Origin: Rhodothermaceae bacterium
GTDB taxonomy: Bacteria; Bacteroidota; Rhodothermia; Balneolales; Cyclonatronaceae
NCBI GenBank assembly: GCA_020201275.1
Contig: JAIVHB010000131.1
Span: forward strand, 1 to 61,755
Direction: 5' to 3'
Length of the DNA stretch: 61,755 nucleotides
A program made the position numbers and the translations under genes. Shown here in pieces: positions 25,925 to 34,534 of this stretch. Position 1 is the first letter of the stretch; every line of letters begins with the position of its first letter. The notes beneath the pieces are model-generated. The model was given only the letters and a program-made list of their open reading frames with translations. It made no database searches and had not been told where the DNA came from.

Positions 25925-27454
25925 CTATAACCCCGAACGGGCCGGTATCATTTCTGAAATACTGTTTTCCGTCTTTTTTCCGAAAACACGCAGCAGCGCA
26001 CGGGCCTTGATCCAGCTTTCTTCCCACTCCAGCTCCGGGTCTGAATCGCCGGTTATGGCCCCGCCCGTACAGTAAAACAGGCGGCCATCCTTAACCACGG
26101 CTGTGCGTATTACCACGTTGAAATCGAAATCGCCGTTCTCTTTGATATATCCAATCGCTCCTGAATAGATTCCTCTCCGGTAATTTTCAAGCTCCTCTAT
26201 CGACTTCATAGCACTTATCTTTGGGGCACCGGTCATTGATCCCATCGGATAGCACGCCTTAATTATGCTCACCGGATCCGATGCCGGCGGCACTTCAGCC
26301 GAGATGGCCGATACCATCTGATGAACCGTTTTAAAGCTCTGAATTTCGAACAGGGCGTCCACTTTCACTGAGCCCTTTACCGCAATGCGGCCAAGATCGT
26401 TTCTGACAAGGTCTACGATCATCAGATTTTCTGCCTGGTCTTTCGCTGAATTCCTGAGCCTGGAAACGGCCTCATGATCTTCACGGGCGTTCATGCCTGC
26501 GGCAACGGTACCCTTAATCGGTTCGGATACAACCCTCCCACCATCCCTGGCAAGAAATCGCTCGGGTGAGGCGCAGCATATATCGGTCGTACCGTCAATT
26601 CCGGATATGTACGAAGCAAAAGGTACCGGGCCGGCCTCCCTCATCGCCTCAAACAGGTCATAGGTATCCCCTTCAAAGTCGGCCCGAAGCTGGTTGGTCA
26701 GATTTATTTCATAAAAATCACCCTCGCCTATGCGCCGCCTGGCCTCGTTAATCAAATCCCTGTATGCCGGATACGCCATTCCGCTGTTTACCGGTCCGAT
26801 CGCCGGTTTTTTCTTCGGTAGACCCTTTTCACACTCTCCATCCTGACTATCCATGACCTCTCCCCCATTCAGCATATCTTCATCGCCGGCAAGGTATATC
26901 ACGTTTCCGATATCCGGATCGATTTCCATCAGAATTCCGGGGCTCATAAACCACATGTCGGGCGCCAGAACTTCGTCGGGATTAGCCGATACCAAATCTT
27001 CCGTATAATTTTTCAGGTCATACCCCAGGTAGCCGAGAATCATTCCCTTTGTTGCGGACCTGAACTGTCTGAGTTGCTCCCAGGGCACGGCTTTCAGGGT
27101 ACCGGACTTGATTCCCGGGCCCGAACCACGTTCAGGCATGGGGCCGGGTCCACGCTCAGGCGTGGGGTCGGATCCACGTTCAGGCGTGGGGCCGGATCCC
27201 TGTTCAGGCATGGGGCTGGATCCGGTATCGGTTACGGGCGATGTAACGGCATCCGTTTTTTCAGCTGTGGCATCCGGCTGAATGTCTGCCCTGAAACTGA
27301 GAATGCGCCGGGGGAGTCCGGCCAGATAAATCTTGCCCGATGCCCTGTGGCCGGACAGCTGGGAGTCGAGCAGAACCACCGGTCCTCTTTCCCGCAGGGT
27401 AAGCACCCGCTCTCTCACCATCGAATAGATCTGCTTCCTGTTCATAGCACACAT
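25925..27454 (-). CDS. pabB: Aminodeoxychorismate synthase component I
   Basis: A 509-residue chorismate-utilising enzyme that makes 4-amino-4-deoxychorismate for folate. Diagnostic motifs are SEPIKGTVAAG, with the Lys typical of PabB rather than TrpE, plus DLVRNDLGRIAVKGSV and GSMTGAPKISAMKSIEELE near the C-terminus. An unusual Pro/Gly/Glu/Arg-rich segment at about residues 78-111 consists of four imperfect octapeptides (TPERGSDP type) encoded by a 24-bp tandem repeat. This lies in the N-terminal domain between beta-strands and probably forms a surface loop. Two ATGs (27454, 27445) are possible starts. pabC lies 9 bases upstream on the same strand. No pabA glutaminase is seen. Confidence 0.92.
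   Translation of the reverse strand: MCAMNRKQIYSMVRERVLTLRERGPVVLLDSQLSGHRASGKIYLAGLPRRILSFRADIQPDATAEKTDAVTSPVTDTGSSPMPEQGSGPTPERGSDPTPERGPGPMPERGSGPGIKSGTLKAVPWEQLRQFRSATKGMILGYLGYDLKNYTEDLVSANPDEVLAPDMWFMSPGILMEIDPDIGNVIYLAGDEDMLNGGEVMDSQDGECEKGLPKKKPAIGPVNSGMAYPAYRDLINEARRRIGEGDFYEINLTNQLRADFEGDTYDLFEAMREAGPVPFASYISGIDGTTDICCASPERFLARDGGRVVSEPIKGTVAAGMNAREDHEAVSRLRNSAKDQAENLMIVDLVRNDLGRIAVKGSVKVDALFEIQSFKTVHQMVSAISAEVPPASDPVSIIKACYPMGSMTGAPKISAMKSIEELENYRRGIYSGAIGYIKENGDFDFNVVIRTAVVKDGRLFYCTGGAITGDSDPELEWEESWIKARALLRVFGKKTENSISEMIPARSGL
27123..27218 (-). repeat. Four in-frame 24-bp repeats inside pabB
   Basis: Units at 27123-27146, 27147-27170, 27171-27194 and 27195-27218 differ from each other by a few bases each, and a fifth partial unit follows. 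Each encodes eight residues of the type TPERGSDP. The 24-bp length preserves the frame on expansion or contraction. Confidence 0.88.
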
Positions 27455-27463
27455 AAACCCGAT

Positions 27464-28327
27464 TTACGTCTTTATGGAATCGAGATACGTTATAAATTTA
27501 TCGCGCATTGAGCGGAATTCAGCCGCGGATACGGTGAAGTCCATTTTTCCGATATAACTGACCGGCTGCCATATCCTCACGGAATTGCAGACCCATACCG
27601 CATCGGCCCCTTCCAGATCGGATGGAATGAATTCCCCCTCCACCACATCCCTGCCATTGGATCTAAGGTGACGTATCGTGAGCATGCGGGTAATTCCGTG
27701 CAGCGGATCGCACTGCAGCGAGGGTGTGTATACCACACCGTTTTTCAGCCAGAATATATTGGCCACGCTGCTTTCGCTCACCTTGCCTGAAACGGTGAGC
27801 ATAAGAGCATCATCCGCATCTTTGGCGATCGCTTCCTGACCCGCAATAATATAGTTGAGGTAATTCGACAGTTTGTAGCGGGTGTCGAGGGCCGCAGCCG
27901 GAACCCTGCGGGTTTTGGCTACAATCAGCCGCAGTGGTTCGCGGTCGGCCATTGCCGGTTTCACCGAAATGTGGGCAGTGGCCTCATGTTCAAGCGGTTC
28001 GCCCATGCCCGATATGCCGGACCGCCAAACCTGTATGCGCACCCTGCTGTCGATGGATTCAAGGCGGTTGATCTCGAGCAGGCGGACTACCGATTTTTTC
28101 AGCGCTGCCGGTTCAAGAGAGCTGTTCCCTTGAATTCCCAGGTACTCCATACCGGCGTGCAGGCGGTCGATATGCTCCTGCCAGCACACAAATTTGCCCG
28201 ACGCTGCCAGCAGGGTTTCGAAGCAACCATCGCCGTACATCGCCGCCCGTGAAGATGCCGATACCCGGGCTTCCGTTTCCGTAACCACTGCTCCGTTAAA
28301 CCATACCTTGTATCCGTGCTGAATCAT
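27464..28327 (-). CDS. pabC: Class IV aminotransferase, probably aminodeoxychorismate lyase
   Basis: A 287-residue fold-type IV PLP enzyme. It starts with VWFNGAVVTETEARVSASSR and has GDGCFETLLAASG, usual for this class. The PLP lysine lies in TRYKLSNYLNYIIAGQEA (about 158). SVANIFWLKNGVVYTPSLQC and the GITRM stretch match PabC and D-amino-acid/branched-chain aminotransferases. Assignment to PabC, which converts aminodeoxychorismate to 4-aminobenzoate and pyruvate, rests on its position 9 bases before pabB. The ATG at 28327 starts a standard N-terminus. Confidence 0.87.
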   Translation of the reverse strand: MIQHGYKVWFNGAVVTETEARVSASSRAAMYGDGCFETLLAASGKFVCWQEHIDRLHAGMEYLGIQGNSSLEPAALKKSVVRLLEINRLESIDSRVRIQVWRSGISGMGEPLEHEATAHISVKPAMADREPLRLIVAKTRRVPAAALDTRYKLSNYLNYIIAGQEAIAKDADDALMLTVSGKVSESSVANIFWLKNGVVYTPSLQCDPLHGITRMLTIRHLRSNGRDVVEGEFIPSDLEGADAVWVCNSVRIWQPVSYIGKMDFTVSAAEFRSMRDKFITYLDSIKT

Positions 28328-28543
28328 AAAGGAAAGTATGATTTTTTAGGGAGCCGTTCAGCATAAATTCTGTTCCATTGCCTTTAAAGCTGCCGACTGA
28401 TGTGCAGTTTCAGGTTGCGGTTCAAATTCTCTGCCTCGGTTTATATTATTTGATCACTATCCATTGCAACCGTTCTGAATTTTCATCATTTTGCGCCCTT
28501 CAAACTATTCAACACGGTAGTATTAAGTATTACTTTTTAATCA

Positions 28544-29456
28544 ATGAACCGGATTCCATCCAATACCCTTCTGTTTTATATCTTGATCCTTTTTTTTATC
28601 TCCTGCGACATTGCCGAAAAAAAGAGTGAGCCCGTCAGCGATTACCTCATCGATTATTCCCTTGCCGGTGAACTGAGTCCCGAGCAGATAATCAGCTATT
28701 ACGATAACCCGCTGATCGAGCTGATTGCCGACTATGATGTTAAAGCCTACCGGATAACCTACCGTACGCAAACCATTGACGGTACGAACATGGCGGCCTC
28801 GGGTATGATCCTGGTACCAGACATAAACCAACCATCGGTACTGGTTCTTCAGCGCGGCACCCTGTTCCGGAAAAGTGAAGCCCCGTCCAGGTTCGATCCG
28901 TTAATCGCCGACAATAACGCTGTTTGGTCCTACTTCGGCCCGGTGGTGAGCTCTTCGGGCTACATGATTATCATGCCCGATTTGCTGGGATTCGGAGAAA
29001 GTGAAAGCCTGTTCCATCCCTATTTTGTTACCCGCTCACACGGCCGGGTCTCTCTCGATATGATGAAGGCAACCGCCCTACAGCAGCCGGATCTACGGGG
29101 AGAATCTGTTCGGCGGGCAGTTCAGCGGATCTGAAATTGATGAGCGGCTGACCAGCGTAACGGCCGGTTTGTTTCAGGACAACTTTCTTTCCGGTTTTCT
29201 TGGCGATGGCGAACAGCCGTTCAAGGAACTGCTGAACAGCAATGATGTATCCGGATTCAGGGTACGGGTGCCGCTCAGAATCTATCACGGAGAGCTCGAC
29301 GAAGTTGTACCGGTTGATGGAGCCCGCAACGCTTTTGAAAAACTGAAGGATGCGGGAGCAGTAAACATCCAGTTTATCATGATTCCCGGGGGCACCCATG
29401 AATCGTCAGCTCTTGATTTTGCAAGTCAGACACTTAACTGGTTTGTTGAACTGTAA
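28544..29456 (+). pseudogene. Broken secreted alpha/beta hydrolase (internal deletion plus frameshift)
   Basis: The first frame (28544-29134) encodes a lipoprotein-type leader (ILFFISC) and the N-terminal half of an alpha/beta hydrolase (ASGMILVPDINQPSVLVLQR, PDLLGFGESES). After SLDMMKATALQQ it runs into a different frame that encodes the C-terminal half (YGENLFGGQFSGSEIDERL, HGELDEVVPVDGARN with the acid, GGTHESSALDF with the catalytic His). The nucleophile elbow GxSxG and about 100-150 expected residues between the halves are missing. The two halves join near 29075-29100. This is therefore a dead gene rather than a sequencing slip alone. The intact form would have been a secreted esterase or lipase. 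Confidence 0.85.
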
Positions 29457-29531
29457 GAACGGTTAACAGACAAATATAACCGTCGGCACAATGCTTATCA
29501 TCTGGATTGATGATGCCGTTTTCAGTACATT

Positions 29532-30227
29532 ATGGCATATTTTATCACATTGTCTGCTTCCATGTCGATCCTGAAAAAAATACTCCAATTCAGATACAGA
29601 GATCAGGGGCTTATCGTCAGGGAAGTAACAATTGGCGACAAAAACCTTTTCAGGAAGGGCATTCTCAGGCTGTCGCCCGATTCAACTTTCAACCGTTTCC
29701 ATACCCACTCCATTACCCTGAACGAACACCTGCTCGATTATCTGACCAGGGTCGACCAGGTAAGTCATGTGGCAATAGGAGTTATCGATTGCATGGCAGC
29801 AGAATGCCCCGGGATTGCCGTTGCCCGTTATGTGAGATCGAAAATCGAGCCGGACGTGGCTGAAGTTGCCGTCACCATAATCGACGAATATCAGGGGCGG
29901 GGTCTAAGCGCGGTACTTCTGGCTGGTCTGAGCCGCTATGCCCTTGAAAACGGTGTTAAACGATTCCGCCTGTTCGTTCAGGCCGACCGCAGGAAGATCC
30001 GGCAAAAATTGTTATCGCTCGGTGGAGCCGTACTGCGCCGGAACGGATCGATTATTGAAATTGAAGTTCCCGCTGTACCGGATATTTCAAGTATGGATGC
30101 TTCGGGCTGGAGCCGGTTGTTTCACAGTACTCTTACCGATCTGAAATCCAAACAGCTGCCATTGTTTATGAGGATGAAAAGTCTGCCCGAACGAAAACCG
30201 AGGCCTGCTCAGTCGGAAGCGTTATAG
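29532..30227 (+). CDS. GNAT-family N-acetyltransferase
   Basis: A 231-residue protein with the GNAT acetyl-CoA binding signature: VARYVRSKIEPDVAEVAVTI followed by DEYQGRGLSAVLLAGL (motif A, Q/R-x-x-G-x-G/A). Strands and helices before and after fit the fold. The C-terminal tail of about 45 residues is basic and not conserved in the fold. The acceptor substrate is unknown; some members of this group act on proteins or small amines. An ATG at 29562 (MSILKKIL) is an alternative start that removes ten hydrophobic residues. The 3' end overlaps the convergent NTF2-like gene by 19 bases. Confidence 0.85.
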   Translation: MAYFITLSASMSILKKILQFRYRDQGLIVREVTIGDKNLFRKGILRLSPDSTFNRFHTHSITLNEHLLDYLTRVDQVSHVAIGVIDCMAAECPGIAVARYVRSKIEPDVAEVAVTIIDEYQGRGLSAVLLAGLSRYALENGVKRFRLFVQADRRKIRQKLLSLGGAVLRRNGSIIEIEVPAVPDISSMDASGWSRLFHSTLTDLKSKQLPLFMRMKSLPERKPRPAQSEAL

Positions 30228-30679
30228 TACCAGGCCCTTACTATCTTGCCATTCTTAAGCTCATATACGGCGAGCGCCGATTGCGACTGCTGCCCGGTGC
30301 GGCTTGCCCACGTTACGCGTTCCCTTAAAGAGACAAACGGCCCATTCCACGTAATAGATTCGATGTCTGTTCGTACTTCTTCAAGGCTGTCGAAATACGT
30401 GCGCATGCTGGTTCTGAAGTCGTCCCGGCCATATGTTTCAAGCACCATCTGATCGTTTTTGATCCTGTACCATCGCAGGTTATCATCCACATGCCGAAGC
30501 ATTCCCGACACGCTTCTTTCATTGAACGCATCCATGAATGCCTGCACGGTCAGTACCTCAGCAGGCAATTCAGTAACATCAGCCTTTTCGGATGAACATC
30601 CGGTAATCGCCATCAATCCGGCCATGGTAAGCATTGTGGAAAGAAGAAACAGCCGTTTAAACCTGCAGAAATATCTCAT
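30209..30679 (-). CDS. NTF2/SnoaL-like lipoprotein
   Basis: A 156-residue lipoprotein with leader and lipobox AITGC (Cys about 28), so membrane-anchored in the envelope. The mature part (VQAFMDAFNERSVSGMLRHV, RTSMRTYFDSLEEVRTDIES, then ALAVYELKNGKIVRAWYYNA) has the cone-shaped NTF2-like/SnoaL pattern. Proteins of this kind bind small ligands or act as uncharacterised enzymes. It is the last gene of a minus-strand group (NUDIX, barrel protein, DMT transporter, this gene). It is separated from the transporter by 123 bases, so it may have its own promoter. Confidence 0.82.
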   Translation of the reverse strand: MRYFCRFKRLFLLSTMLTMAGLMAITGCSSEKADVTELPAEVLTVQAFMDAFNERSVSGMLRHVDDNLRWYRIKNDQMVLETYGRDDFRTSMRTYFDSLEEVRTDIESITWNGPFVSLRERVTWASRTGQQSQSALAVYELKNGKIVRAWYYNASD

Positions 30680-30802
30680 GGAAATTTGGTCTCTAAATTT
30701 GGGTGAAGGTGCTCACAGATTACGTAATCGGTGCTCAAATTGCCATCCGAACATGGCATATCATGCACATAGCCCAAAATGTGGTTATTGCAGCACCAAA
30801 TG

Positions 30803-31663
30803 CTAACCATTCACCAGTATCGCTATTGCAAGGATGGCAAAAAGTATACCAGCCCACTGCCTGGCCGATATCTGGTCCTTCCAGATAAACCGCCCGATGA
30901 GCGCCCCGCCGGCAACAATGATCATGTTGACCATTGAGTAGACAACGCTGCCATCCATATAGGCAAATGCCCTGATCAGAAATATGGATGTAAACAGGTT
31001 GGGAAGCCCTACCAGAACCCCGAGCGATATCTCACTCCGGCTGAACGAGAGACTTTTTTGGTAAACTGAAACCGCGACTCCAATCAGGAATGCAGTGAAA
31101 AAAACGACACTCATAAATTGGTATTCCGATGCGGCATGCTGCATCTCCTCCTCATAAACTTTCATTGATCCGTCGGCGATACCGGAGAAGACAAAAAGAA
31201 GCAACAGCAGGCCCTGGCTGCCGATCACCCCGATTTTAACATCCCTTCTTGAAACGATCAGAATACCGAGTGCGGCAAAAACAAGCACAATACCTGCCAT
31301 CTTCAGAATGGTAATCTCCTCGCGATAGAATATCATCGACAGTAAAACCGGCACCAGCAGCGAAATGCGCATGGCGGCAACGCTTACCCCTACCCCGTTC
31401 ACATGTACCGATTTACCAAAAACAAAAAAGTTGCTGATAAACAGAATCCCCACAAAAACAGCGAATACCCAAAACCAGAGCGGGAAGCCGGGTATGGGAT
31501 TGATTCCTTCAAAAAGACTGTACCCCACCGCGATGCCAAAAGCTATCAGGTAGTTGATGATAAGTATCTTGAGTATGCTGTGCCCGTATACGCCGGAGTA
31601 TTTCAGAAAATGAGCGATAGCCAGTGAACATACCGCACTAAGGAAAATATAGACGAGTCCCAT
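30803..31663 (-). CDS. EamA/DMT-superfamily transporter
   Basis: A 286-residue polytopic inner-membrane protein with ten predicted helices in two repeats of five, the layout of EamA (drug/metabolite) transporters. Typical stretches are AAMRISLLVPVLLSMIFYRE (helix 3/4 region, first repeat) and the matching SMVNMIIVAGGALIGRFIWK followed by RQWAGILFAILAIAILV in the second repeat. Substrate unknown. The start lies 6 bases after the stop of the barrel-protein gene, so the two are almost certainly co-transcribed. Confidence 0.87.
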   Translation of the reverse strand: MGLVYIFLSAVCSLAIAHFLKYSGVYGHSILKILIINYLIAFGIAVGYSLFEGINPIPGFPLWFWVFAVFVGILFISNFFVFGKSVHVNGVGVSVAAMRISLLVPVLLSMIFYREEITILKMAGIVLVFAALGILIVSRRDVKIGVIGSQGLLLLLFVFSGIADGSMKVYEEEMQHAASEYQFMSVVFFTAFLIGVAVSVYQKSLSFSRSEISLGVLVGLPNLFTSIFLIRAFAYMDGSVVYSMVNMIIVAGGALIGRFIWKDQISARQWAGILFAILAIAILVNG

Positions 31664-31669
31664 CGGTGG

Positions 31670-32953
31670 TTACAGACCGATAACTGCACCGATTCCCACA
31701 AGGCCGCGGTAACGCAACCGGTCCTGACCGTTTTCGGGATGCGACAACCAGAACGGTATTTCATACCGGATTACGAATCCCCTGGGCTTTCCGAGATAAT
31801 CCGGAATGTTGAGCGAGAGCATGAAACCGGCTCCGATATTTGAAAAGTAGGGGCTCACTTCACTCTCGATCGATGATACGGCAATACTTTGTTCTGCATC
31901 AGCGGCGAACGACTGTTCAAGGGTCAAACCAGCGCCGCCGTCATAGAACAGGTAAGACCGCAGCCGGAGAAATTCGCCCAGTAACGGGATACCCTCAAAA
32001 GCACGATCGAGCGGATTGGGATAATCCAGCTCGGCATTTACCGCATACATGTTCCGGAAAAGCATGGGCATACCCTCTTTCATCATTTCTATATCTTCAC
32101 GGTTGTACCCGCGAATGGATGGGCCGCCTGCAATATTGACTGCACCCGACTCCATCCATGGAGTGGGGATGGTACCTTTGGCACGGGTGAAACCGGAGTT
32201 CATCCAGTCGATGGGTGATGCCATGCTCCTCAACAGGCCATACTCGGGCGGCATATTTTTACTGGAAAACCCGCCCGATCCCCTCACGTGAATACCAAAT
32301 CCATGGGCGAATTCAATTCTGTTGTTCAGCTCAACCGAAACCTTCACGTACGAATCACTATCAAGCAATCCAAACATACTTGTCAGTTTAACATTGGTCA
32401 ATCCCCTGCGGTCTGCCATCTCCTTTTGCAATTCATAACCCGCGTTCAGATAGTAGAGCCAGTCATCTTGCCACACCGACGGAAAAGGAACATACTCATG
32501 GCTGAAACGCCGGTGCCCGCCCGATTCGGCATGGAATTCCCGGAATACATCCTCATTAAAACCCTCCTGCCAGCGTTTGTCGAAGCGCAGTGCATGCCGG
32601 TGAAATCCGGTCCGGATGCTGCTGATCACACTGATGCTGCCTTCGCTGTTGAAATCGCTTATGGCGGCAACAGGTTCGGTGTATTTTACAAAATAGGATA
32701 CCGGATACGTCGGAAACCAGGTTCCCAGCCATATCCCGAAATCGAGGCGGTGCGGCCCGTCGTTGAAGGTGCCGGGTACCTGCCCTTTGAGCCGAAGGCC
32801 AACCCGGATGCCGTCTGTATCATTGTACCACAGATCCGGCGCAGGCAACAATTCATAGCTTTTGTCGGTTTGCCGGGCAAGCGCCCCTGATGCAAAAAAC
32901 ACCATAAATAGTGTTGAAACAATGGCAAATATCTGTACTGGCCGTTTAAACAT
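31670..32953 (-). CDS. Outer-membrane beta-barrel protein
   Basis: A 427-residue protein with signal peptide (about 1-26, ending GALA-RQ) and strong alternating polar/hydrophobic strands throughout. Features include DLWYNDTDGIRVGLRLKG, GPSIRGYNRED, a FYDGGAGLTLEQ strand and NIGAGFMLSLNIPDYLGKPRG, which resembles the last strands of Omp85/surface-antigen barrels. It may correspond to a barrel domain that in relatives is fused behind a peptidase, but I cannot verify that here. It has no POTRA domains, so it is not BamA. It sits 5 bases after a NUDIX gene and 6 before the DMT transporter gene. Confidence 0.65.
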   Translation of the reverse strand: MFKRPVQIFAIVSTLFMVFFASGALARQTDKSYELLPAPDLWYNDTDGIRVGLRLKGQVPGTFNDGPHRLDFGIWLGTWFPTYPVSYFVKYTEPVAAISDFNSEGSISVISSIRTGFHRHALRFDKRWQEGFNEDVFREFHAESGGHRRFSHEYVPFPSVWQDDWLYYLNAGYELQKEMADRRGLTNVKLTSMFGLLDSDSYVKVSVELNNRIEFAHGFGIHVRGSGGFSSKNMPPEYGLLRSMASPIDWMNSGFTRAKGTIPTPWMESGAVNIAGGPSIRGYNREDIEMMKEGMPMLFRNMYAVNAELDYPNPLDRAFEGIPLLGEFLRLRSYLFYDGGAGLTLEQSFAADAEQSIAVSSIESEVSPYFSNIGAGFMLSLNIPDYLGKPRGFVIRYEIPFWLSHPENGQDRLRYRGLVGIGAVIGL

Positions 32954-32958
32954 AACTG

Positions 32959-33432
32959 TTATCTCTGTTGATCATGGTTACTGATGATCCAAACATCGGG
33001 GATTTCATTCTTTATCAGGATGGCTGAAATATAACCTATCATTTTGATCTGTTCAGGCCATATCAACATTTTTCCGGCATCCCCTTCACTTACCCATCGG
33101 AAATCGATATGTTCATGGTTCAGGGTGATTGTACAATTCTCCTGAAGCTCGGCGGCGAAGGCCGCCACAAGCCTGAATTCATCTGCTTGAGCATCATAAA
33201 AATGGTTTACTGCAGGAACGGCCCAGAATCTGAGTGGCTCTGTACCAAGCTCTTCATGAAGCTCCCTTAAAGCCGCGTTGCCCCTGTGCTCCCCGCCGGC
33301 AACCTTGCCCCCCACCATGCGCCACTGGCCCTCATAAATACGGCCGGGAGCCCTCTTTAAAAGCAGGAACTGCAGCTCCTCTCCAAAGTAACGGTATGGA
33401 TAGACATCAACAAGTTGGATCAGATTGTGCAT
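32959..33432 (-). CDS. NUDIX hydrolase
   Basis: A 157-residue cytosolic pyrophosphohydrolase. The NUDIX box GX5EX7REUXEEXGU is complete from Gly42 to about residue 64 (KVAGGE, then RELHEELGT). It starts LVDVYPYRYFGEELQFLLLK and ends with a family-typical EHIDFRWVSEGDAGKM. The overall pattern resembles dihydroneopterin triphosphate or dATP pyrophosphatase-like NUDIX proteins, but the substrate cannot be fixed from motifs. It is the first gene of the minus-strand group that continues with the barrel protein. Confidence 0.9.
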   Translation of the reverse strand: MHNLIQLVDVYPYRYFGEELQFLLLKRAPGRIYEGQWRMVGGKVAGGEHRGNAALRELHEELGTEPLRFWAVPAVNHFYDAQADEFRLVAAFAAELQENCTITLNHEHIDFRWVSEGDAGKMLIWPEQIKMIGYISAILIKNEIPDVWIISNHDQQR

Positions 33433-33507
33433 AATGGCCCAAAAATTGAGAAGAAAGCACCATCAGCTATCCCCGGGGATGAGACAACGTGGCGGGTCGG
33501 CGACAAT

Positions 33508-33541
33508 AAAAAAGTGGTCACGGCCGGCTGAACTGCCAACC
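33508..33541 (-). terminator. Possible terminator downstream of uxs
   Basis: On the minus strand GGTTGGC and GCCGGCC form a 7-bp stem (two G-T pairs) around a six-base loop. Six T residues (33513-33508) follow after a gap of about eight bases. The displaced T-tract weakens the case. Confidence 0.35.
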
Positions 33542-33592
33542 GGTAAACCGTTATACAGATCAGTACCCGTAAATGCAGCAGGCTAAACGGTA

Positions 33593-34534
33593 CTAAATTT
33601 TTGACTTGAAATAGTCATACGTTTTCTTAAGACCTTCCGCCCGGCCTACCTTAGGTTCCCATCCCAGAATCTCTATTGCTTTAGTGATGTCAGGCTGACG
33701 CACTTTGGGATCGTCGGTCGGGAGTTCCTTGAAGGCCAGCCTGCTTTTGCTTCCGGTCAGTTTCAGTATCTCTTTAGCAAATTCAAGTATGGTGATTTCC
33801 GCAGGATTGCCAACGTTTACGGGATTGGTGTAGTCGCTCTGCGAAAGGCGAAAAATACCCTCTACCAGATCATCTACATAGCAGAAGGAGCGGGTTTGTG
33901 AACCGTCGCCGAATATTGTGATCTCCTCACCCCGGAGTGCCTGACCCATAAAGGTAGGCAGGGCGCGGCCGTCGTCGAGCCGCATCCGCGGCCCGTAGGT
34001 GTTAAAGATGCGTACAATTCTGGTATCCAGGTTGTGGAACCGGTGATAGGCCATCACCATGGCTTCGGCAAATCGCTTGGCCTCGTCGTACACGCCTCTG
34101 ACCCCGATCGGATTAACATTGCCCCAATATTCTTCCTGCTGGGGATGTATGAGCGGATCGCCGTAAACTTCGCTGGTGGATGCCAGCAGAAAACGCGCAT
34201 TTTTTGCTTTTGCCAGTCCCAGAGCCTTGTGTGTACCCAGCGAGCCCACCTTCAGTGTCTGAATGGGCATCTCGAGATAATCTATCGGGGATGCCGGCGA
34301 GGCAAAATGAAGAATCAGGTCCAGATCGCCCGATATGTGCAGATAGTTGGTAACATCATACTTGATAAATACAAAGTTCCCGTCCTTGAACAAATGAGCC
34401 ACATTCTCTTCTCTGCCGGTAGAGAGATTGTCAAGGCAAAAAACCTCGTACCCTTCGGCCAGATATCGTTCGCAAAGATGCGATCCGAGAAACCCGGATC
34501 CCCCTGTTATGAGTACCCTCTTACGCTTCTGCAT
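33593..34534 (-). CDS. UDP-glucuronate decarboxylase (UDP-xylose synthase)
   Basis: A 313-residue short-chain dehydrogenase/reductase of the UXS family. The NAD-binding loop is [17 protein letters not shown] at the N-terminus. [12 protein letters not shown] is characteristic of UXS. The catalytic YxxxK is Tyr149/Lys153 in [11 protein letters not shown], and the substrate loop [12 protein letters not shown]-like segment follows ([13 protein letters not shown]). The enzyme oxidises and decarboxylates UDP-glucuronate to UDP-xylose. Its gene overlaps the end of ugd by 14 bases, and Ugd supplies the substrate. Products probably feed surface polysaccharide or exopolymer. Confidence 0.94.
   Translation of the reverse strand: MQKRKRVLITGGSGFLGSHLCERYLAEGYEVFCLDNLSTGREENVAHLFKDGNFVFIKYDVTNYLHISGDLDLILHFASPASPIDYLEMPIQTLKVGSLGTHKALGLAKAKNARFLLASTSEVYGDPLIHPQQEEYWGNVNPIGVRGVYDEAKRFAEAMVMAYHRFHNLDTRIVRIFNTYGPRMRLDDGRALPTFMGQALRGEEITIFGDGSQTRSFCYVDDLVEGIFRLSQSDYTNPVNVGNPAEITILEFAKEILKLTGSKSRLAFKELPTDDPKVRQPDITKAIEILGWEPKVGRAEGLKKTYDYFKSKI

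Noticed and set aside
25925-27454. Anthranilate synthase component I (TrpE)
   Set aside because: The PIKGT motif with Lys and the adjacent pabC-like gene indicate PabB.
31670-32953. BamA
   Set aside because: No POTRA domains and too short.
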